64,000 nt of DNA from an uncultured Dorea sp. (GCA_900543415.1 UQRE01000007.1:8937-72936); one strand, 5' to 3'. Numbered from the stretch's first letter, positions 16,583-26,219 are shown. Numbers and translations: made by a program. Notes: generated by a model not told the origin, from the sequence alone.

Positions 16583-16747
16583 TTATAATATTCCTCTCTT
16601 CTTCATATTCTATTAATGCGAGTTGTTCCGTATTGCGACATCCCATTGTTTCAGACGCAACATTTTGTTGAGCTTCGGCACTAACTATGTTCTTTATCGA
16701 CACAATTGATAAAATATAACCATCTTAAGAAAAGGAGGATCAAGAGC

Positions 16748-17110
16748 ATGTCATTTGACCAGAAATTAAAAGCACTTCGTCTTGAAAACAAAATGACGCA
16801 AGAATATGTAGCCCGTAAACTCAATGTCGCCCGTTCTACAATTGCCGGCTATGAGACGAAGAGCCGTCAGCCTTCACATGAGAAGCTGGCATCTCTGGCA
16901 AATCTTTTTCATGTCAGTGTCGATTATCTTCTGGACAATCAGACCGGGCAGGAAATCATGGAGTTAACTCCCAGCAGAGAACCTGTATACTCTGATGATG
17001 AAAAACAGTTCATTCAACGATACCGTCACCTCTCCCGATCTTCCAAAAAATCGTTAGCCGATTATATCTCATTATTAGAATTAAAAGATAGTCAAAACAA
17101 GAATGCCTGA
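16748..17110 (+). CDS. XRE-family helix-turn-helix regulator
   Basis: 120 residues from the ATG at 16748, preceded by AAGGAGG; the longer frame has no ribosome site. The N-terminal HTH spans about 5-62, with LKALRLENKMTQEYVARKLNVARSTIAGYETKSRQPSHEKLASLANLFHVSVDYLL matching the Cro/C1 family. A short helical tail with basic and polar residues follows. It is a single-gene unit facing its neighbours, with a terminator overlapping its stop codon. It probably binds DNA as a dimer; its targets are unknown. About 165 bp without a gene separate it from the divergent small gene. Confidence 0.85.
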   Translation: MSFDQKLKALRLENKMTQEYVARKLNVARSTIAGYETKSRQPSHEKLASLANLFHVSVDYLLDNQTGQEIMELTPSREPVYSDDEKQFIQRYRHLSRSSKKSLADYISLLELKDSQNKNA

Positions 17111-17130
17111 AACGGCATTCTTGTTTTTTT
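17099..17130. terminator. Bidirectional intrinsic terminator
   Basis: AAGAATGCC (17099-17107) and GGCATTCTT (17114-17122) form a 9-bp stem with a 6-nt loop, followed by GTTTTTTT. It contains the XRE stop codon, and its minus-strand reading also ends just behind the DUF368 gene, so it can serve both convergent genes. Confidence 0.85.
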
Positions 17131-17974
17131 ACTCATCTCCTAATTTACTCGCAATAAACCAACCAATTGCAAAAGTCACTACTCCTGTGAGCACCGCTGC
17201 AAGAGAAAAACCACTCCAGTCTGTCTTCCAGAGAATTGCAATCGGTGATGCCATAATAAGACCGATGATTGCCCAGTAAGCATGTGTTTCTGCGCGCTGG
17301 AAAATAAATTCAATGATCTTGGCGATCAGGAAAATTCCAATTACAACTCCCACTCCGAACGGAGCAAGAATCAACACATTCTGCATCAGTACGGACAGAT
17401 TAAAATCAGCAAGCGCTGCGACCGTATCATTGATACATTCTAAAATTGTATTGTAATATCCGAGGATCATAAGCATCATAGAACCACTGACACCCGGAAC
17501 TACCATGGTCGCTGCCGCAATAACGCCGACACCGAATAATTTTATCACATTGACAAGTCCAAAGCTTACATCCGCTGCATTTCCTTCGCTTTCTCCCATA
17601 AATGCCATCACGACAACAATCCCGAAGAATACGAGGAAGGAAAGAATCATTCCGACAGAAATGCTTTTGCCCTTGACGTGTTTAAAAATAAACGGGAGAC
17701 TTCCGACGATCAATCCGCAAAACAGTAAATTTGTCTGGATCGGGAACATGGCAAAGCACGCTTCCAAAATTCTTGCAACAACAACAATCGCGATTCCGAC
17801 ACCTGCAAATACCGGAATTAAAAACTTCATACTTTCTTTGAATTCTTTTCTCAGGTGTGTGATGGAATGGATCAATTTATCATAGATTCCCATAGCAACC
17901 ATCATCGTACCGCCGCTGACGCCGGGGATGATATTTGCAATTCCGATCACAAGTCCCTGTAATAATTTTTTCAT
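17129..17974 (-). CDS. popT: DUF368 undecaprenyl-phosphate translocase (PopT family)
   Basis: 281 residues with about eight membrane segments. Two half-repeats each carry the signature PGVSGG/PGVSGS: GIANIIPGVSGGTMMVAMGIYD near the start and MVVPGVSGSMMLMILGYYNTI mid-protein. DUF368 proteins return undecaprenyl phosphate across the cytoplasmic membrane for reuse in cell-wall precursor synthesis, alongside UptA/DedA proteins. It lies 19 bp after hisC in the same direction. The family is clear and the role is taken from characterised members. Confidence 0.85.
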   Translation of the reverse strand: MKKLLQGLVIGIANIIPGVSGGTMMVAMGIYDKLIHSITHLRKEFKESMKFLIPVFAGVGIAIVVVARILEACFAMFPIQTNLLFCGLIVGSLPFIFKHVKGKSISVGMILSFLVFFGIVVVMAFMGESEGNAADVSFGLVNVIKLFGVGVIAAATMVVPGVSGSMMLMILGYYNTILECINDTVAALADFNLSVLMQNVLILAPFGVGVVIGIFLIAKIIEFIFQRAETHAYWAIIGLIMASPIAILWKTDWSGFSLAAVLTGVVTFAIGWFIASKLGDE

Positions 17975-17993
17975 ATTTTTTACTCCTTTTCGA

Positions 17994-19046
17994 CTACTTC
18001 ATAATCTGGTCAAGACACGAGAACAGCGTCTCCATTTCTGCTCTCGTTCCGATGGTCACGCGCAGATACCGGTCGATTCGTTTGCTGCCAAAATACCGCA
18101 CATAGACATCCTTCTCTTTCAATGCTTCGAACAGCGTCTTAGCATCCTGCTCCGGATGTGTAACAAACAGGAAATTTGCGCTGGAATCCGGAAATTCAAA
18201 TCCGCACTTCTTAAATTCTTCTTTCGCCCACTGTCTCGTCTCAACAATAGCTGTCACACACTCTCTGAAATAAGCTTCATCCCGCACCGCTTCCACGCCG
18301 CACAGAAGCGCTGTCTGATTCATTGTGTAGGAATTAAAAGAATACTTCACGTCATTTAAGTAACGGATCAATGCCGGATTACTGATTGCATAACCGATTC
18401 GCATTCCAGCCATAGAACGTGCCTTTGAGAATGTCTGTACAACGATCAGATTCTCATATTTATCAATGAGCTCCACTGCAGATCTTCCTGCAAAATCAAT
18501 ATAAGCTTCATCTACAATTACAATCACATCCCGATTATGCTTCAGAATATCCTCCACCGCATCAAGATCTTCATAGAGTCCGGTCGGTGCATTCGGATTT
18601 GGAAAGATCACACCGCCGTTTTCTCCGTAATAATCTTCCGGTACAAGATGAAGCTCGTTATCTAACGATTTCAACTCATACGGTATCCGATAGAGCTCTG
18701 CCCACACTTTATAAAAAGAGTATGTAATATCCGGGAAATAAATCGGACGCCCGGAATTAAAAAAGGTAAGAAAACACATAGCTAATACATCATCGGAACC
18801 CACTCCGACAAACACCTGATCTGCCCCCACCTGATAGTGTTCTGCAAGCGCCTTTACAAGCACTTCCGCCGCCGGATCAGGGTATTTGCGCAGAAGCTCC
18901 GCGTCAAAGGTGCGAAGGATTTCTTCCACCTTCGGCGCCGGCGGGTACGGATTCTCATTCGTGTTCAGTTTGACAACCTTTCTCTGTGGCTGTTCTCCCG
19001 GTACATAAGGCTCAACTTTTCGGATATTTTTTTCAAATGCTTTCAT
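17994..19046 (-). CDS. hisC: Histidinol-phosphate/aromatic aminotransferase (HisC family)
   Basis: 350-residue fold-type I PLP enzyme. Conserved parts include KLNTNENPYPPAPKV, VFVGVGSDDVLAM, FPNPNAPTGL, VIVDEAYIDF and the PLP lysine in VVQTFSKARSMAGMRIGY. It interconverts histidinol phosphate and imidazoleacetol phosphate. Members also accept aromatic 2-oxoacids, which would suit the arylpyruvate operon at 0.9-6.3 kb. No other his gene is nearby; it sits between a second aminotransferase and DUF368, so a broader role is possible. Confidence 0.88.
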   Translation of the reverse strand: MKAFEKNIRKVEPYVPGEQPQRKVVKLNTNENPYPPAPKVEEILRTFDAELLRKYPDPAAEVLVKALAEHYQVGADQVFVGVGSDDVLAMCFLTFFNSGRPIYFPDITYSFYKVWAELYRIPYELKSLDNELHLVPEDYYGENGGVIFPNPNAPTGLYEDLDAVEDILKHNRDVIVIVDEAYIDFAGRSAVELIDKYENLIVVQTFSKARSMAGMRIGYAISNPALIRYLNDVKYSFNSYTMNQTALLCGVEAVRDEAYFRECVTAIVETRQWAKEEFKKCGFEFPDSSANFLFVTHPEQDAKTLFEALKEKDVYVRYFGSKRIDRYLRVTIGTRAEMETLFSCLDQIMK

Positions 19047-19073
19047 ATGACCACCCTATCTCTATCTGTTCAC

Positions 19074-20261
19074 TTAAAAATATTTCTTTGCAAGCTCCTG
19101 AAACTTCGGAAGTGAATTTACTATTGTTTCATACGATACACAATATGCCAGTCTTACATATCCCGGACAGGCAAAGGAACTTCCCGGTACCATAAGAATA
19201 TGTAATTTCTTCGCCTCTTCACAAAAAGCTTTTTCATTTTCCACCGGGGATTTTACGAACAGATAAAATGCTCCCTGTGGTTTGATACACTCAAATCCGC
19301 AATTGATCAAACCGTTATATAACGTCTCTCTGTTTCTATTGTAAAAAGTAAGGTCTGTCTTCTCGTTGATACATTTTGCAACGACCTTCTGCTGCAATGT
19401 CGGCGCATTGACAAACCCGAGAATTCTGGTTGCCACATTTGCCGCAGACTTTACATCATCACTGTCTGCCACCTCATCCGGAATCACAAGATAACCGATA
19501 CGCTCTCCGGGAAGTGATAATGATTTACTGTAAGAATATCCGATGATCGTATTGTTGTAGTATTTCGTCAGATACGGAACTTCCACTCCATCATAGGCAA
19601 GCTCTCTATATGGCTCATCGGAAACGAGATAAATATCTGTACCATATTCCTTCTGTTTTGCTTCCATGATCTCCGTCATTTTCTGAATTGTTTCCTCTGA
19701 ATATACAACTCCTGTCGGATTATTCGGTGTGTTCACAATAACAATCTTGGTCTTTGGAGTAATCTTCTCTTCAAACTCTTCAAGCTTTGGCTGGAAATTC
19801 TCAGTATTTGGAGAGATCTCAACAAGAACTCCATCGTAGTTGTTCGTGTAGGAACGATATTCACCAAAATACGGTGCAAATGCGATGACTTCATCTCCCG
19901 GATTCAGAAGTGTCTTAAGGATTACATTCAATCCGCCTGCCGCGCCTACCGTCATCACAATATTCTCTCCGGTAAATGCAGTTCCGAAGCGTTCATTTAC
20001 TGACTCTGCAACGGTTTGTCTCACATCCGCATACCCACTGTTGCTGTTTGTATAGCCGTGAAGCACCACCGGATCACTCTCATCAAGAAGCTCTATCATT
20101 GCCTGTTTCACCGCCTGCGGTGCAGGAACATTCGGATTGCCGAGGCTGAAATCATATACATTTTCTGCTCCGTATATTTCTGCAAGACGATTTCCTTCTT
20201 CAAACATTGCACGGATGGCAGAGCTGTTAGCTACCATTCCTTTCATTTTTTCAGCGATCAT
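19074..20261 (-). CDS. Class I/II PLP-dependent aminotransferase
   Basis: 395-residue fold-type I aminotransferase. It has YDFSLGNPNVPAPQAV, a GAAGGLN loop, NTPNNPTGVVYSEE, a SDEPYREL segment with the cofactor-binding Asp, and the Schiff-base lysine in GYSYSKSLSLPGERIGYLVIP. It belongs to the aspartate-aminotransferase-like group common in Clostridia; the amino-acid substrate cannot be set from the sequence. It lies between DUF2156 (1-bp gap) and hisC (27-bp gap), suggesting one operon. Confidence 0.88.
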   Translation of the reverse strand: MIAEKMKGMVANSSAIRAMFEEGNRLAEIYGAENVYDFSLGNPNVPAPQAVKQAMIELLDESDPVVLHGYTNSNSGYADVRQTVAESVNERFGTAFTGENIVMTVGAAGGLNVILKTLLNPGDEVIAFAPYFGEYRSYTNNYDGVLVEISPNTENFQPKLEEFEEKITPKTKIVIVNTPNNPTGVVYSEETIQKMTEIMEAKQKEYGTDIYLVSDEPYRELAYDGVEVPYLTKYYNNTIIGYSYSKSLSLPGERIGYLVIPDEVADSDDVKSAANVATRILGFVNAPTLQQKVVAKCINEKTDLTFYNRNRETLYNGLINCGFECIKPQGAFYLFVKSPVENEKAFCEEAKKLHILMVPGSSFACPGYVRLAYCVSYETIVNSLPKFQELAKKYF

Positions 20262-20262
20262 G

Positions 20263-21171
20263 TTATCTCTCCTTTTCTTTTACAACACCTTTTTCAACTA
20301 AAAATACCGGTCGATAAGACAATTTGGCTTTTCTTAATCCCTCTGCTCCAGTATCTTCTTCCCTGTTAATATACTGATATTTTCCGCATTCATTGGCGAC
20401 AAACTGCTGATTGATCATCGGATAAGCTCCCTGAACATCTGCAAAAGCTTTCTCAATGTGCACAACAAACGTATCCTCGCTGACAGGTTCTCCCATTGTA
20501 AATGCTATGATTTCTCCGTCCAGTCTCAGAACGCCTCCTGTAAGCTCCAGTTCCTCAAACAGGCGAAGAGAATTCAACGTAACGCACATTTCTGCATTTT
20601 TCTCTTCATCATCATTGCACCCGTTATCGTTTCTCCACTTAAGAGCCATCTGAAAACAATCTTCCAGATTGTCTTTCGTCATTTTCTCATAACTCCAGCG
20701 GTTTTCATACATCGCCTTGAATTTATTAATATGATTTCTTTTGCCGTGAAGCTTTTTCCCTGACAGCGTCGCAAGCTTCTCCATCTCATATACATAATCT
20801 GCCAGATCACGGTCGTACTCAATTTCATACTCTCCCGGAAACCATTCTTCCAGTTTTTCATAATTTTCCGGTGTCACATTGTACATGGTGAAAGGATATC
20901 CCCGCTCTTCACAATACGCTTTCAATACCGGAAGGACTTTTTTAATGTCTTCCTGTTCTCCTGTAGGAAATGCAAAAGACAAATGCTCTTCATCCTCACT
21001 TTTAAATACAAGTGTCCGGTCAATAACCGCCCATTTCACCGGATATTTTCTAGACCACAAAAATACATTGACAAAGGTTCTTTCACAGCTTCTGCTTGGA
21101 TAACGTCTGAAATAATCCGAGATTATTTCTTTGTCTTCCAGCTCTGCTCTTTTAAAATTAAATTCTTCCAC
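20263..21171 (-). CDS. DUF2156 (phosphatidylglycerol lysyltransferase-like) protein
   Basis: 302 residues with two GNAT-like halves. Motifs include the N-terminal FKRAELEDKEIISDYFRRYPSRSCERTFVNVFLWS, the central YDRDLADYVYEMEKLATLSGKKLHGKRNHINKFKA, and the C-terminal RLDGEIIAFTMGEPVSEDTFVVHIEKAFADVQGAYPMINQQF. This is the DUF2156 fold shared with the catalytic domain of MprF, but there are no membrane segments, so it is a cytosolic protein. Transfer of an aminoacyl group to a lipid or small acceptor is possible; the acceptor is unknown. It follows the nucleotidase by 4 bp. Confidence 0.82.
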   Translation of the reverse strand: MEEFNFKRAELEDKEIISDYFRRYPSRSCERTFVNVFLWSRKYPVKWAVIDRTLVFKSEDEEHLSFAFPTGEQEDIKKVLPVLKAYCEERGYPFTMYNVTPENYEKLEEWFPGEYEIEYDRDLADYVYEMEKLATLSGKKLHGKRNHINKFKAMYENRWSYEKMTKDNLEDCFQMALKWRNDNGCNDDEEKNAEMCVTLNSLRLFEELELTGGVLRLDGEIIAFTMGEPVSEDTFVVHIEKAFADVQGAYPMINQQFVANECGKYQYINREEDTGAEGLRKAKLSYRPVFLVEKGVVKEKER

Positions 21172-21175
21172 GTTT

Positions 21176-23152
21176 TTACCTTCTATCTTTTTTATCTTTT
21201 TTCATACGTTTTTTAGTATAGCATTTCACAAGAAATCTTACAACAAATACAAGAAGCAGTAGAACGACTCCGGCGATTCCTACGATGATAAACGTAAATT
21301 TATTAGGATTCTTAAGCAATTCCACTATATTTTTACTGTCTGTATCTGATTTTCTGCCTTCGGTTTTCTCATATTTTTCAGATATCCGGGGCAGTTGTTT
21401 TTCATTTTTTTCAAAGGAAGACAAGTAGGATGCAAGCGCATACCACTCTTTCACTTCCGCTCCCTTTTGATCATACAAAATGTGCTTCTCAAAATCTTTG
21501 ATCACATTGCCGTCTTTGTCTTTCGGTGTAAGCTTCAGAAGCCCCATAGACGTATCTTCCACGGTTCCGAGTATCTGTGCAGAGTACAGACCTGCCACTA
21601 CCCGGTACAATTTATCATCTTCAATGGTTCCCGAAAGTTCTTCTCCATCGGTGTCTACATTTGCGTTCAGCCGTACATCTGTCACCCGGTTTAAGATCAG
21701 CCGGTTGGAATTGTAGGTCCATCGTATCCCGCTCGGATACAGCTGTGCAGTCGTCATGATCGGTGACACTGACACATCGATCTCGGCTGCCGTCTTCAAT
21801 TCTTCACCGGTTAAATATACACTGACCAGCGGATAGCCTGCCACTCCATCTGCTCCCACTCCCAGCGAACAGACATTAAACGCATCCGATACGGTGATCT
21901 CCCCTTTCTGAAGCGTGTCACGAATGGTACCGGACGGCGCATAGGCTGCCGCCACAGGTTCATAATTTTCTCCTTCTGCTTTTGCAGTCGCATAAATATA
22001 GGAATCTGCGATCAGACTTCCGAGAGTGTCTTCTTCCACTCGTTTTCCGAAATCATCCATCTGCGTAAAGGAAACCGGATTTTCTGCCAGAACCTGATCA
22101 AACGTATATCCAAACTGACTTAAATATTCTTCGTCTACTGATTTTTTATACTGTCCTAACATCTTTGTGATCTCCGGGTCTTCTTTCACATCATCCGTCA
22201 AAGCATTCAACTGATATTTCTCGGCTTTCCATCTGTCTCCTGACTTTTTCAAACGAAGCTCTCCTAACGCTTCTCCGTAATTCCCGCAAGATACAATATA
22301 CGTATCTCCTTCTTTGATATAGTCCTTCAGCTTAGTATGTGTATGTCCGCTGATGATCACATCGTTATCCGGTACCTTTCTTGCCAGCTCTTCATCCTCT
22401 GATTTGCTACTGTCTTCATTGGTACCGCTGTGAGACAGACATATGATCATCTCTGCCCCCTGATCTTTTAATTCTTTGACTATCTTTTTCGAGGTATCTA
22501 CAATAGGATCAAAATCAATTCCGCTCTCCGGTGCAAAATCCTCCGCCTCTTGTCCCAGCACGCCGTAGATTCCGATCTTCACGCCGTTCCTCTCAAGAAT
22601 CGTATACGGTTTGGCTCCATATAGTTCCATTGCCTCTCGCAGTTTTTGATCCTCTTGATCCTTATTTTTCTCCCAGTCAATGTTTGCACTCAGGAGCATC
22701 GGAAGTGTGAGAGAAGCATCTTCTTCCTTATTTTTCACCGCTGAAATAAGCATCTCTGATAATCCGCTGCTCCGGTAATCAAATTCATGATTTCCGAAGG
22801 TCACCGCATCATAGCCAAGCCTTCCCATCATTGTAAGTTCTGCGGCTTCAGTACGGTTGATAGTCTGATACAGCGTTCCCATAGAAAAATCACCGCCATC
22901 TAACAGCAGAAGTTCCGGATCTTCCTTTCGTTTCTCATCGATCAATGTTTTCATTCTTGCAAAACCGCCCACGGTCTTCGTTTTCTCCCCGTTTTTTTTC
23001 ACTTTAAAACAGTCCAGATGAGAATGTACATCATGGGTAAACAGTATATCTATCTTTTTCTCTCTGTCTCCTGCAACTACAGAAGTGATACACAACAGAC
23101 AAAATGCCATCACAATCAACATCGCTGTACGCATTCTTTTTCTATCTAACAT
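21176..23152 (-). CDS. Membrane-anchored 5'-nucleotidase/2',3'-cyclic phosphodiesterase family protein
   Basis: 658 residues from the ATG at 23152; the upstream extension of the frame lacks a ribosome site. A signal peptide (MRTAMLIVMAFCLLCITSVVAG) leads to the calcineurin-like phosphoesterase domain with DILFTHDVHSH, LLLDGGDFSMGT, FGNHEFDY and ISGHTHTKL, which supply the di-metal ligands. The 5'-nucleotidase C-terminal domain follows. Near the end a membrane helix (IIVGIAGVVLLLLVFVVRFLV) and a basic tail would anchor it, an arrangement less common than LPXTG anchoring. It probably hydrolyses extracellular nucleotides or related phosphoesters to salvage nucleosides. Confidence 0.9.
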   Translation of the reverse strand: MLDRKRMRTAMLIVMAFCLLCITSVVAGDREKKIDILFTHDVHSHLDCFKVKKNGEKTKTVGGFARMKTLIDEKRKEDPELLLLDGGDFSMGTLYQTINRTEAAELTMMGRLGYDAVTFGNHEFDYRSSGLSEMLISAVKNKEEDASLTLPMLLSANIDWEKNKDQEDQKLREAMELYGAKPYTILERNGVKIGIYGVLGQEAEDFAPESGIDFDPIVDTSKKIVKELKDQGAEMIICLSHSGTNEDSSKSEDEELARKVPDNDVIISGHTHTKLKDYIKEGDTYIVSCGNYGEALGELRLKKSGDRWKAEKYQLNALTDDVKEDPEITKMLGQYKKSVDEEYLSQFGYTFDQVLAENPVSFTQMDDFGKRVEEDTLGSLIADSYIYATAKAEGENYEPVAAAYAPSGTIRDTLQKGEITVSDAFNVCSLGVGADGVAGYPLVSVYLTGEELKTAAEIDVSVSPIMTTAQLYPSGIRWTYNSNRLILNRVTDVRLNANVDTDGEELSGTIEDDKLYRVVAGLYSAQILGTVEDTSMGLLKLTPKDKDGNVIKDFEKHILYDQKGAEVKEWYALASYLSSFEKNEKQLPRISEKYEKTEGRKSDTDSKNIVELLKNPNKFTFIIVGIAGVVLLLLVFVVRFLVKCYTKKRMKKDKKDRR

Positions 23153-23281
23153 TCTTTCTTCCCCTTTTTGTTTTTTCTTATTATACCCACCTTTTCCTTC
23201 TTCAAGCCGAAGATAAATATTGAAAAAAGAGGACTTCAAGCCTTGCTTGTATTCCCCTTTTTTTCTATTATTTATTCAATC

Positions 23282-24352
23282 TTATTCATTCATCTGAGCA
23301 AGCTTCGCACTCTGATCTGCTGCAATACATGCATCGATGATCTCCTGGATATCTCCGTTCATGATCTTGTCAAGCTTGTAAAGTGTAAGCCCGATTCGGT
23401 GATCTGTCACACGTCCCTGCGGGAAATTATAAGTACGGATCTTCTCAGAACGGTCTCCTGTTCCGATCTGACTCTTTCTCGCCTCTGCCTCTGCATCGTG
23501 ACGCTTCTGACACTCCAGATCATACAGCTTGGCTCTTAAAAGCGCAAATGCCTTCTCCTTGTTCTGAAGCTGTGACTTCTCTGTCTGACTGTAAATAACA
23601 ATTCCGGTCGGATAGTGTGTAAGACGCACTGCTGAGTCAGTCGTATTGACACACTGACCACCATTACCGGACGCACGCATAACATCGATACGAATATCCT
23701 TCTCATCGATCTGCACATCCACGTCCTCTGCCTCCGGCATCACGGCTACTGTGATAGTTGATGTATGGATACGTCCGCCGGACTCTGTCTCAGGCACGCG
23801 CTGTACACGATGAACACCGGACTCATATTTCATTACAGAATAAGCGCCCTGTCCATTGATCATGAATGTAACATTCTTCATTCCGCCGATGCCGATCTCT
23901 TCACATTCCACCAGCTCCACTTTCCAGCGTCTGCTCTCTGCATAGTGAAGGTACATACGGTAAATCTCAGCCGCAAACAGAGCCGCCTCGTCTCCGCCTG
24001 CTCCGGCACGGATCTCTACCACGACGTTCTTGTCATCATTTGGGTCCTTCGGAAGCAGAAGGATCTTAAGCTCATGCTCCAATTCCTCTACACGCTTCTT
24101 CGCATCATTTAATTCTTCTTTGGCAAGTTCACGCATCTCTTCATCGCTTTCGATTTCCAGCATCTCAAGGCTGTCTGCGATCGCCTGCTTACATGTCTTA
24201 TATTCTCTATATGCCTCAACAATCGGAGTAAGATCATTTTGTTCTTTCATTAATTTACGGAAACGGTTTTGATCATTTGCCACATCCGGCTCCTGAAGTT
24301 CACTTAAGATTTCCTCAAAACGAATGAGCAGATCTTCTAATTTATCAAACAT
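23282..24352 (-). CDS. prfA: Peptide chain release factor 1
   Basis: 356 residues from the ATG at 24352 (MFDKLEDLLIRFEEIL), the normal RF1 start. Domain 3 has the GGQ motif in MRASGNGGQCVNTTDSAVRLTHYPTG, which triggers peptidyl-tRNA hydrolysis. The anticodon-like tripeptide lies in the HRVQRVPETESGGRIHTS segment, here PET rather than the common PVT/PAT. It reads UAA and UAG in the ribosomal A site. It follows prmC, its modifying enzyme, with a 42-bp gap. Confidence 0.96.
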   Translation of the reverse strand: MFDKLEDLLIRFEEILSELQEPDVANDQNRFRKLMKEQNDLTPIVEAYREYKTCKQAIADSLEMLEIESDEEMRELAKEELNDAKKRVEELEHELKILLLPKDPNDDKNVVVEIRAGAGGDEAALFAAEIYRMYLHYAESRRWKVELVECEEIGIGGMKNVTFMINGQGAYSVMKYESGVHRVQRVPETESGGRIHTSTITVAVMPEAEDVDVQIDEKDIRIDVMRASGNGGQCVNTTDSAVRLTHYPTGIVIYSQTEKSQLQNKEKAFALLRAKLYDLECQKRHDAEAEARKSQIGTGDRSEKIRTYNFPQGRVTDHRIGLTLYKLDKIMNGDIQEIIDACIAADQSAKLAQMNE

Positions 24353-24394
24353 ATTTTTCTCCTCTCTATCCTTCCTCAAACTGCAAAACCACAG

Positions 24395-25246
24395 TTAATT
24401 TTTATTGTACCTTGCGCCTGCCACACGGTCAAGACCTGACAGATCCTTTTTCACATGGATTTCACTATAACCGGCCTGTTCCATAAGCCTTGTGACCGGC
24501 TCCGCCTGATCGTATCCGATCTCAAAGAGCAGCCAGCCCCCATCTTCCAGATAAGCTTTGGCATCTTCTATGATCCTTCGATAAAAATAAAGTCCGTCTT
24601 CTTTTCCGTCCAGAGCAATATATGGATCGTGAAGCCTTACTTCTTCCTGAAGGCTTTCTATCACCCCGGTCTGAATATATGGCGGATTCGATACGATCAC
24701 GTCATATTTTTCTTCAATCTTCTCGAACAGATCACTCTGAAGCCACTCCACTCGCGGAAGTGCCAGATGCTTCCTGTTGCGCTCTGCCACCTGCAAGGCT
24801 TCGGAAGAAATGTCGGCCCCGGTTCCCCGTACCTGATATCTCTTTAAGATGCTTAACAAAATGCATCCGGAACCGGTACACATATCAAGTACCTTCTTCC
24901 CGTCTTCTACCTTGTGGAGTGTATGTTCTACGAGAATTTCCGTATCCTGTCTCGGAATCAGCACATGCTCATTGACAAAGAATTCATGCCCCATAAATTC
25001 CTGAACTCCGGTGATATGCTGAAGCGGTATCCTTTCAGACCGTTTCTCAATACACTTCCGGTATTCCTCTGCCTGTGCAGCGGAAAGTTCCCGATTCGGA
25101 TCACCGTAATAGGATGCTTTCGAGATTCCTGTTATATATTCTAATAAATACCATGCGTCCAGTTGATATTCTTCAATCCCTCTGTCCTTCAACCGTATCT
25201 GTCCTTCTCTATACAGTGTCTGTAACGTCAAAATTTTCTGCTTCAT
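24395..25246 (-). CDS. prmC: Release factor glutamine methyltransferase
   Basis: About 283 residues from the ATG at about 25246; a TTG upstream would extend into the DUF1385 gene and is unlikely. The N-terminal helical domain binds release factor. The Rossmann domain has VLDMCTGSGCILLSIL and the NPPY catalytic motif (VSNPPYIQTG), then YIALDGKEDGLYFYRRII. It methylates the GGQ glutamine of RF1 and RF2. It overlaps the upstream DUF1385 gene by about 38 bp and precedes prfA, the classic Firmicute order. Confidence 0.94.
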   Translation of the reverse strand: MKQKILTLQTLYREGQIRLKDRGIEEYQLDAWYLLEYITGISKASYYGDPNRELSAAQAEEYRKCIEKRSERIPLQHITGVQEFMGHEFFVNEHVLIPRQDTEILVEHTLHKVEDGKKVLDMCTGSGCILLSILKRYQVRGTGADISSEALQVAERNRKHLALPRVEWLQSDLFEKIEEKYDVIVSNPPYIQTGVIESLQEEVRLHDPYIALDGKEDGLYFYRRIIEDAKAYLEDGGWLLFEIGYDQAEPVTRLMEQAGYSEIHVKKDLSGLDRVAGARYNKN

Positions 25247-26147
25247 ACGCCCTCCAGTCAAACACTGCTTCCACCGCCTGAATTGCCACTTCAATCATAT
25301 CGTCATCCGGTTCCTTTGTCGTCAATTTCTGGATTGCAAGTCCCGGACTGCTGATGAGATTGATCAGGATATTATCACTTCGCCCTGCCAGCTTCAGCAC
25401 TTCATAAGAAATACCTGCGATCACCGGCAGCAGAAGAATCCGCACAACCACTCTCATCACCGCAGAATCCACGCGAATCAAAAGGAGCAGTACGATACTG
25501 ATCGCCAGCACAAGAAACAGAAAGCTTGTTCCGCAACGCTTATGCTGTCTGGAGCTCTTCCTTACATTCTCTACTGTGAGCGGAAGTCCATGTTCAATAC
25601 AGTTAATGCATTTATGCTCTGCTCCGTGATACATAAACGTGCGCTGGATATCTTCCATTCTTGAGATCAATAATACATATAACACAAAAATTCCAATACG
25701 CACTAACCCTTCAATGACTGTACGCACCTGATAGGACGGAATCAGTCCTTTCAGGAAAGAGGTCAGAAAATACGGAAGTACCATGAAGATTGCCACTGCT
25801 GCAACAACCGAGAACGCCACTGTCGCGCCCATCAGCAATTTTTCCTTTTTTTCCTTCTTCTTCACCGCTTCTTCTGTAAGAACCTCTTCTTTTTCTTCTT
25901 CCTCTTCATAAAAACTAGCGGAATAAGTCAAGGTTTTAATTCCGATTACCATAGAATCAATAAAATTAAAGACACCTCTGATAAAAGGAGTCGTTGTCAG
26001 CACTTTCCATTTTACAATACTGTGGTATTTTTCTTTTTTTACAGAGATCTCTCCATCCGGTTTCCTGACAGCCACAGCATAATCATCGTTATGCTTCATC
26101 ATAATGCCTTCTAAAACCGCCTGTCCTCCAATATTCGATGACTTCAT
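25209..26147 (-). CDS. DUF1385 membrane protein
   Basis: 312 residues, with the family signature at the N-terminus: SSNIGGQAVLEGIMMKHNDDYAVAVRKPDGEI. There are about five membrane helices, a cytoplasmic acidic/basic stretch (EEEEEKEEVLTEEAVKKKEKKEK) and the motif YHGAEHKCINCIEHGLPLTVENVRKSSRQHKRCGTSF, whose His and Cys residues could bind metal. Its function is unknown in the literature I know. Its constant position next to rpmE and prmC is typical of Clostridia. Confidence 0.9.
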   Translation of the reverse strand: MKSSNIGGQAVLEGIMMKHNDDYAVAVRKPDGEISVKKEKYHSIVKWKVLTTTPFIRGVFNFIDSMVIGIKTLTYSASFYEEEEEKEEVLTEEAVKKKEKKEKLLMGATVAFSVVAAVAIFMVLPYFLTSFLKGLIPSYQVRTVIEGLVRIGIFVLYVLLISRMEDIQRTFMYHGAEHKCINCIEHGLPLTVENVRKSSRQHKRCGTSFLFLVLAISIVLLLLIRVDSAVMRVVVRILLLPVIAGISYEVLKLAGRSDNILINLISSPGLAIQKLTTKEPDDDMIEVAIQAVEAVFDWRAYEAENFDVTDTV

Positions 26148-26172
26148 ATATTCTCCTCATATTCGGAAATTT

Positions 26173-26202
26173 AAAAAAGGTTGAGATCATACAACCTCAA
26201 CC
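26173..26202 (-). terminator. Intrinsic terminator after rpmE
   Basis: Minus-strand GGTTGAG and CTCAACC form a 7-bp stem around a 10-nt loop, followed by TTTTTT. It separates rpmE from the DUF1385-prmC-prfA genes, whose expression then needs read-through or a promoter inside the short gap. Confidence 0.8.
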
Positions 26203-26219
26203 CCCAGTACATGCAATAC

